From positions 206,608-270,607 of the forward strand of contig WGLS01000005.1 of NCBI GenBank assembly GCA_016125455.1: DNA of 64,000 nt, read 5' to 3'. This stretch comes from Alphaproteobacteria bacterium. GTDB taxonomy: Bacteria > Pseudomonadota > Alphaproteobacteria > Caulobacterales > Parvularculaceae. Position 1 is the stretch's first letter; every line of letters starts with the position of its first letter. Positions 62,954 to 64,000 of this stretch are shown here, piece by piece. The translations under genes were made by a program, and so were the position numbers. The notes under the pieces were generated by a model, which worked only from the letters and a program-made list of their open reading frames with translations, searched no databases and was not told where the DNA came from.

Positions 62954-63652
62954 ATGGAAGTCGCACCGGCGGTCGAACAACGCCGAGAGCGAGCGACGCC
63001 CCTGCGCCGGCTTAGGGCGGCGCTGGGAGATTTTCTTGTCGGCTTCGCGCGGATGACGGGCCTTACCCTCATCCTCCTGCCGATCCTCATCTTCTCTTTT
63101 CTGACGGTCGACATCCCGGTCAGGGCGATTGACCACTGGTTTGCCCTGGACGCCGCGAAGCCGGGCGGATGGCTGAGCCGCGGCGACATCATCATGTGTT
63201 TCGTCGGCATGGCGGCGATCCTGATCGCGCGACGGTTCGGCGGCGACGAGGCGGCAAGGGCGATCACCGCGGCCTGGGGCGTTGCGGCGGTCAGCGCGTT
63301 CGCCGGCGTCGCCTGGCTCGCCCCGCAGCTTGAGCCCGGCGACATGCCGACGTTTCGCTACGTGGCCGCGTTCGTCGGCGCCGCGCTCGCCGGCCAGTAT
63401 GTCGCCGTCGGTCTCTATGACGTGCTGCGCGGCGGGGTGAAGTGGTGGCGCGCGCCGCTGTATTCGCTGCTGACCGGATACGGCCTGCAAAGCGCGATCT
63501 TCTTCGGCGTCGTTTATTGGGGTACGGCGCGCCCGTGGATGAACTGGCTCGCCACCGACATCGCCATCAAGTCGGCGCTCGCCGTCGGCTTCCTCGGCGT
63601 TTATGCGTGGATGCGGCGGAAACTCAGGCCACGGGGCGGGCTCGGCGGGTAG
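62954..63652 (+). CDS. integral membrane protein, possibly VUT/YhhQ-like
   Basis: 232 residues from ATG 62954. Five or six membrane segments (TGLTLILLPILIFSFLTVD, IIMCFVGMAAILIARRF, ALAGQYVAVGLYDVL, LTGYGLQSAIFFGVVYWG, IKSALAVGFLGVYAWMR). The order of segments and the WWRAPLYSLLTGYGLQSAIFF / MNWLATDIAIKSAL blocks recall the VUT transporters for queuosine precursors, but key motifs are weak. It lies 47 bases after rpmB in the same direction. Confidence 0.45.
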   Translation: MEVAPAVEQRRERATPLRRLRAALGDFLVGFARMTGLTLILLPILIFSFLTVDIPVRAIDHWFALDAAKPGGWLSRGDIIMCFVGMAAILIARRFGGDEAARAITAAWGVAAVSAFAGVAWLAPQLEPGDMPTFRYVAAFVGAALAGQYVAVGLYDVLRGGVKWWRAPLYSLLTGYGLQSAIFFGVVYWGTARPWMNWLATDIAIKSALAVGFLGVYAWMRRKLRPRGGLGG

Positions 63653-63658
63653 GGGGCT

Positions 63659-63684
63659 TGCCCGATGGTCTTGATTGTCGGGCA
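63659..63684 (+). terminator. hairpin after the membrane protein gene
   Basis: TGCCCGA at 63659 and TCGGGCA at 63678 with a 12-base loop. No T-run follows, so terminator function is only probable. Confidence 0.4.
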
Positions 63685-63708
63685 TGTAGATCTGACAAAA
63701 ATTCTCGA

Positions 63709-63725
63709 TTTCCTAAACTAGGAAA
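63709..63725. promoter_or_regulatory. perfect 17-bp palindrome in AT-rich DNA
   Basis: TTTCCTA, AAC, TAGGAAA. It lies upstream of a short open frame that runs into the IS end, and could be the operator of a gene cut by the insertion. Confidence 0.4.
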
Positions 63726-63778
63726 GGTGGCATTCGCCAAAGCACTGACTCGGCATGATACTCGATATTATTTTCGGA

Positions 63779-63863
63779 TGTCGGCTGTGTACGGCCGGGA
63801 GTGCTTCATGTCCAAAGTCAACCGTAGTAACGGCAACGTTTCCGATCGGCGTAATCTCAATTA
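63779..63863 (+). pseudogene. possible 5' stub of a gene interrupted by the IS element
   Basis: An ATG at 63779 (or 63809) opens a 28-residue frame ending NVSDRRNLN and stopping exactly where the IS begins. Preceding DNA is AT-rich and carries a palindrome. No family is recognised in so short a piece; it may simply be non-coding. Confidence 0.25.
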
Positions 63864-64000
63864 GGTCCTGTTGACAAAGTGATTGATCCATAGACGGATC
63901 GATGCGATGTGCAGGAAGCCTGTGTAGCTATCGGCGGTTTTATCATACCTTGTCGCGACGCGTCGTGAGTTTTTCAGCTTGTTGAAACAGCGCTCGACGC
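63861..64000 (-). CDS. IS5/IS427-group transposase, C-terminal end (partial)
   Basis: 46 codons visible; the gene continues past the right edge. The translation VERCFNKLKNSRR, then VATRYDKTADSYTGFLHIAS, ending VNRT, is the C-terminal signature of IS5-family (IS427 group) transposases and includes the catalytic Glu of the DDE triad in VERCFNKLK. The stop codon TAA overlaps the IS/target junction. Confidence 0.88.
   Translation of the reverse strand, partial: VERCFNKLKNSRRVATRYDKTADSYTGFLHIASIRLWINHFVNRT
63864..64000. mobile_element. left portion of an IS5-family (IS427 group) insertion sequence
   Basis: The element appears to begin with GGTCCTGTTGACAAAGTG, a typical IS427-type terminal repeat, directly after a TA that may be the target duplication. 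The rest lies outside the window. Confidence 0.75.

Overview
The window is GC-rich chromosomal DNA from an alphaproteobacterium. The best fit is the Caulobacterales/Parvularculales side of the class. Evidence: the carD-fdxA-S4 protein-SUV3-like helicase//rpmB order, rplM-rpsI, a TTAA-N7-TTAA (CtrA-type) box, a PleD/PopA-like degenerate GGDEF protein, and many TonB-type and stop/start-overlapping genes. No species can be named from the sequence. No phage, plasmid or CRISPR signature was seen. An IS5/IS427-type element begins at the extreme right edge.

Layout. (1) 1-11.5 kb: the 3' end of mfd, a degenerate PleD-like protein, a TPR-VanY peptidase, a histidine phosphatase, small membrane and lipoprotein genes, a divergent DUF2235/DUF4956 pair, a lipoprotein phosphatase coupled to a CotH-like secreted protein, and a SdiA-regulated-type propeller. 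(2) 11.6-22.0 kb: a catabolic-looking accessory block: two short MetE-fold proteins, a citryl-CoA lyase, a family III CoA-transferase, a PcaR/PobR-type IclR regulator, a TonB receptor, WrbA, a VOC protein, an alpha/beta hydrolase and a small Cys-rich exported protein. Three intergenic regions in this block carry the same composite operator: two TTCG-N5-CGAA palindromes with centres 19 bp apart. At two loci it lies identically around a -35/-10 promoter. This makes the block look like one IclR regulon for an unidentified substrate and is the strongest new observation in the window.

(3) 22.2-30 kb: housekeeping genes: tRNA-Ser(UGA), rlpA, dacC-type PBP, tmk, holB, tatD, a PhnP-like hydrolase, rplM-rpsI, and a small gene behind the CtrA-type box. 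(4) 30.1-32.6 kb: succinate-semialdehyde dehydrogenase and a crotonase. (5) 32.6-45.7 kb: a type II secretion locus: prepilin peptidase gspO divergent from gspC-D-E-F-G-H-I-J-K-L-M-N, nearly all with overlapping stops and starts, ending with an extra coupled lipoprotein. (6) 45.7-47.9 kb: divergent ZIP importer and CDF exporter, then tRNA-Arg(CCU).

(7) 48.1-56.0 kb: a translationally coupled trio of alpha-2-macroglobulin with thioester, PBP1C, and an SNase-fold exported protein. (8) 56.1-62.3 kb, minus strand: CarD with a long histone-H1-like Lys/Ala/Pro extension, FdxA, TerB, S4/HslR and a SUV3-like helicase with a long disordered tail. (9) 62.6-64 kb: rpmB, a membrane protein, two inverted repeats and the IS end.
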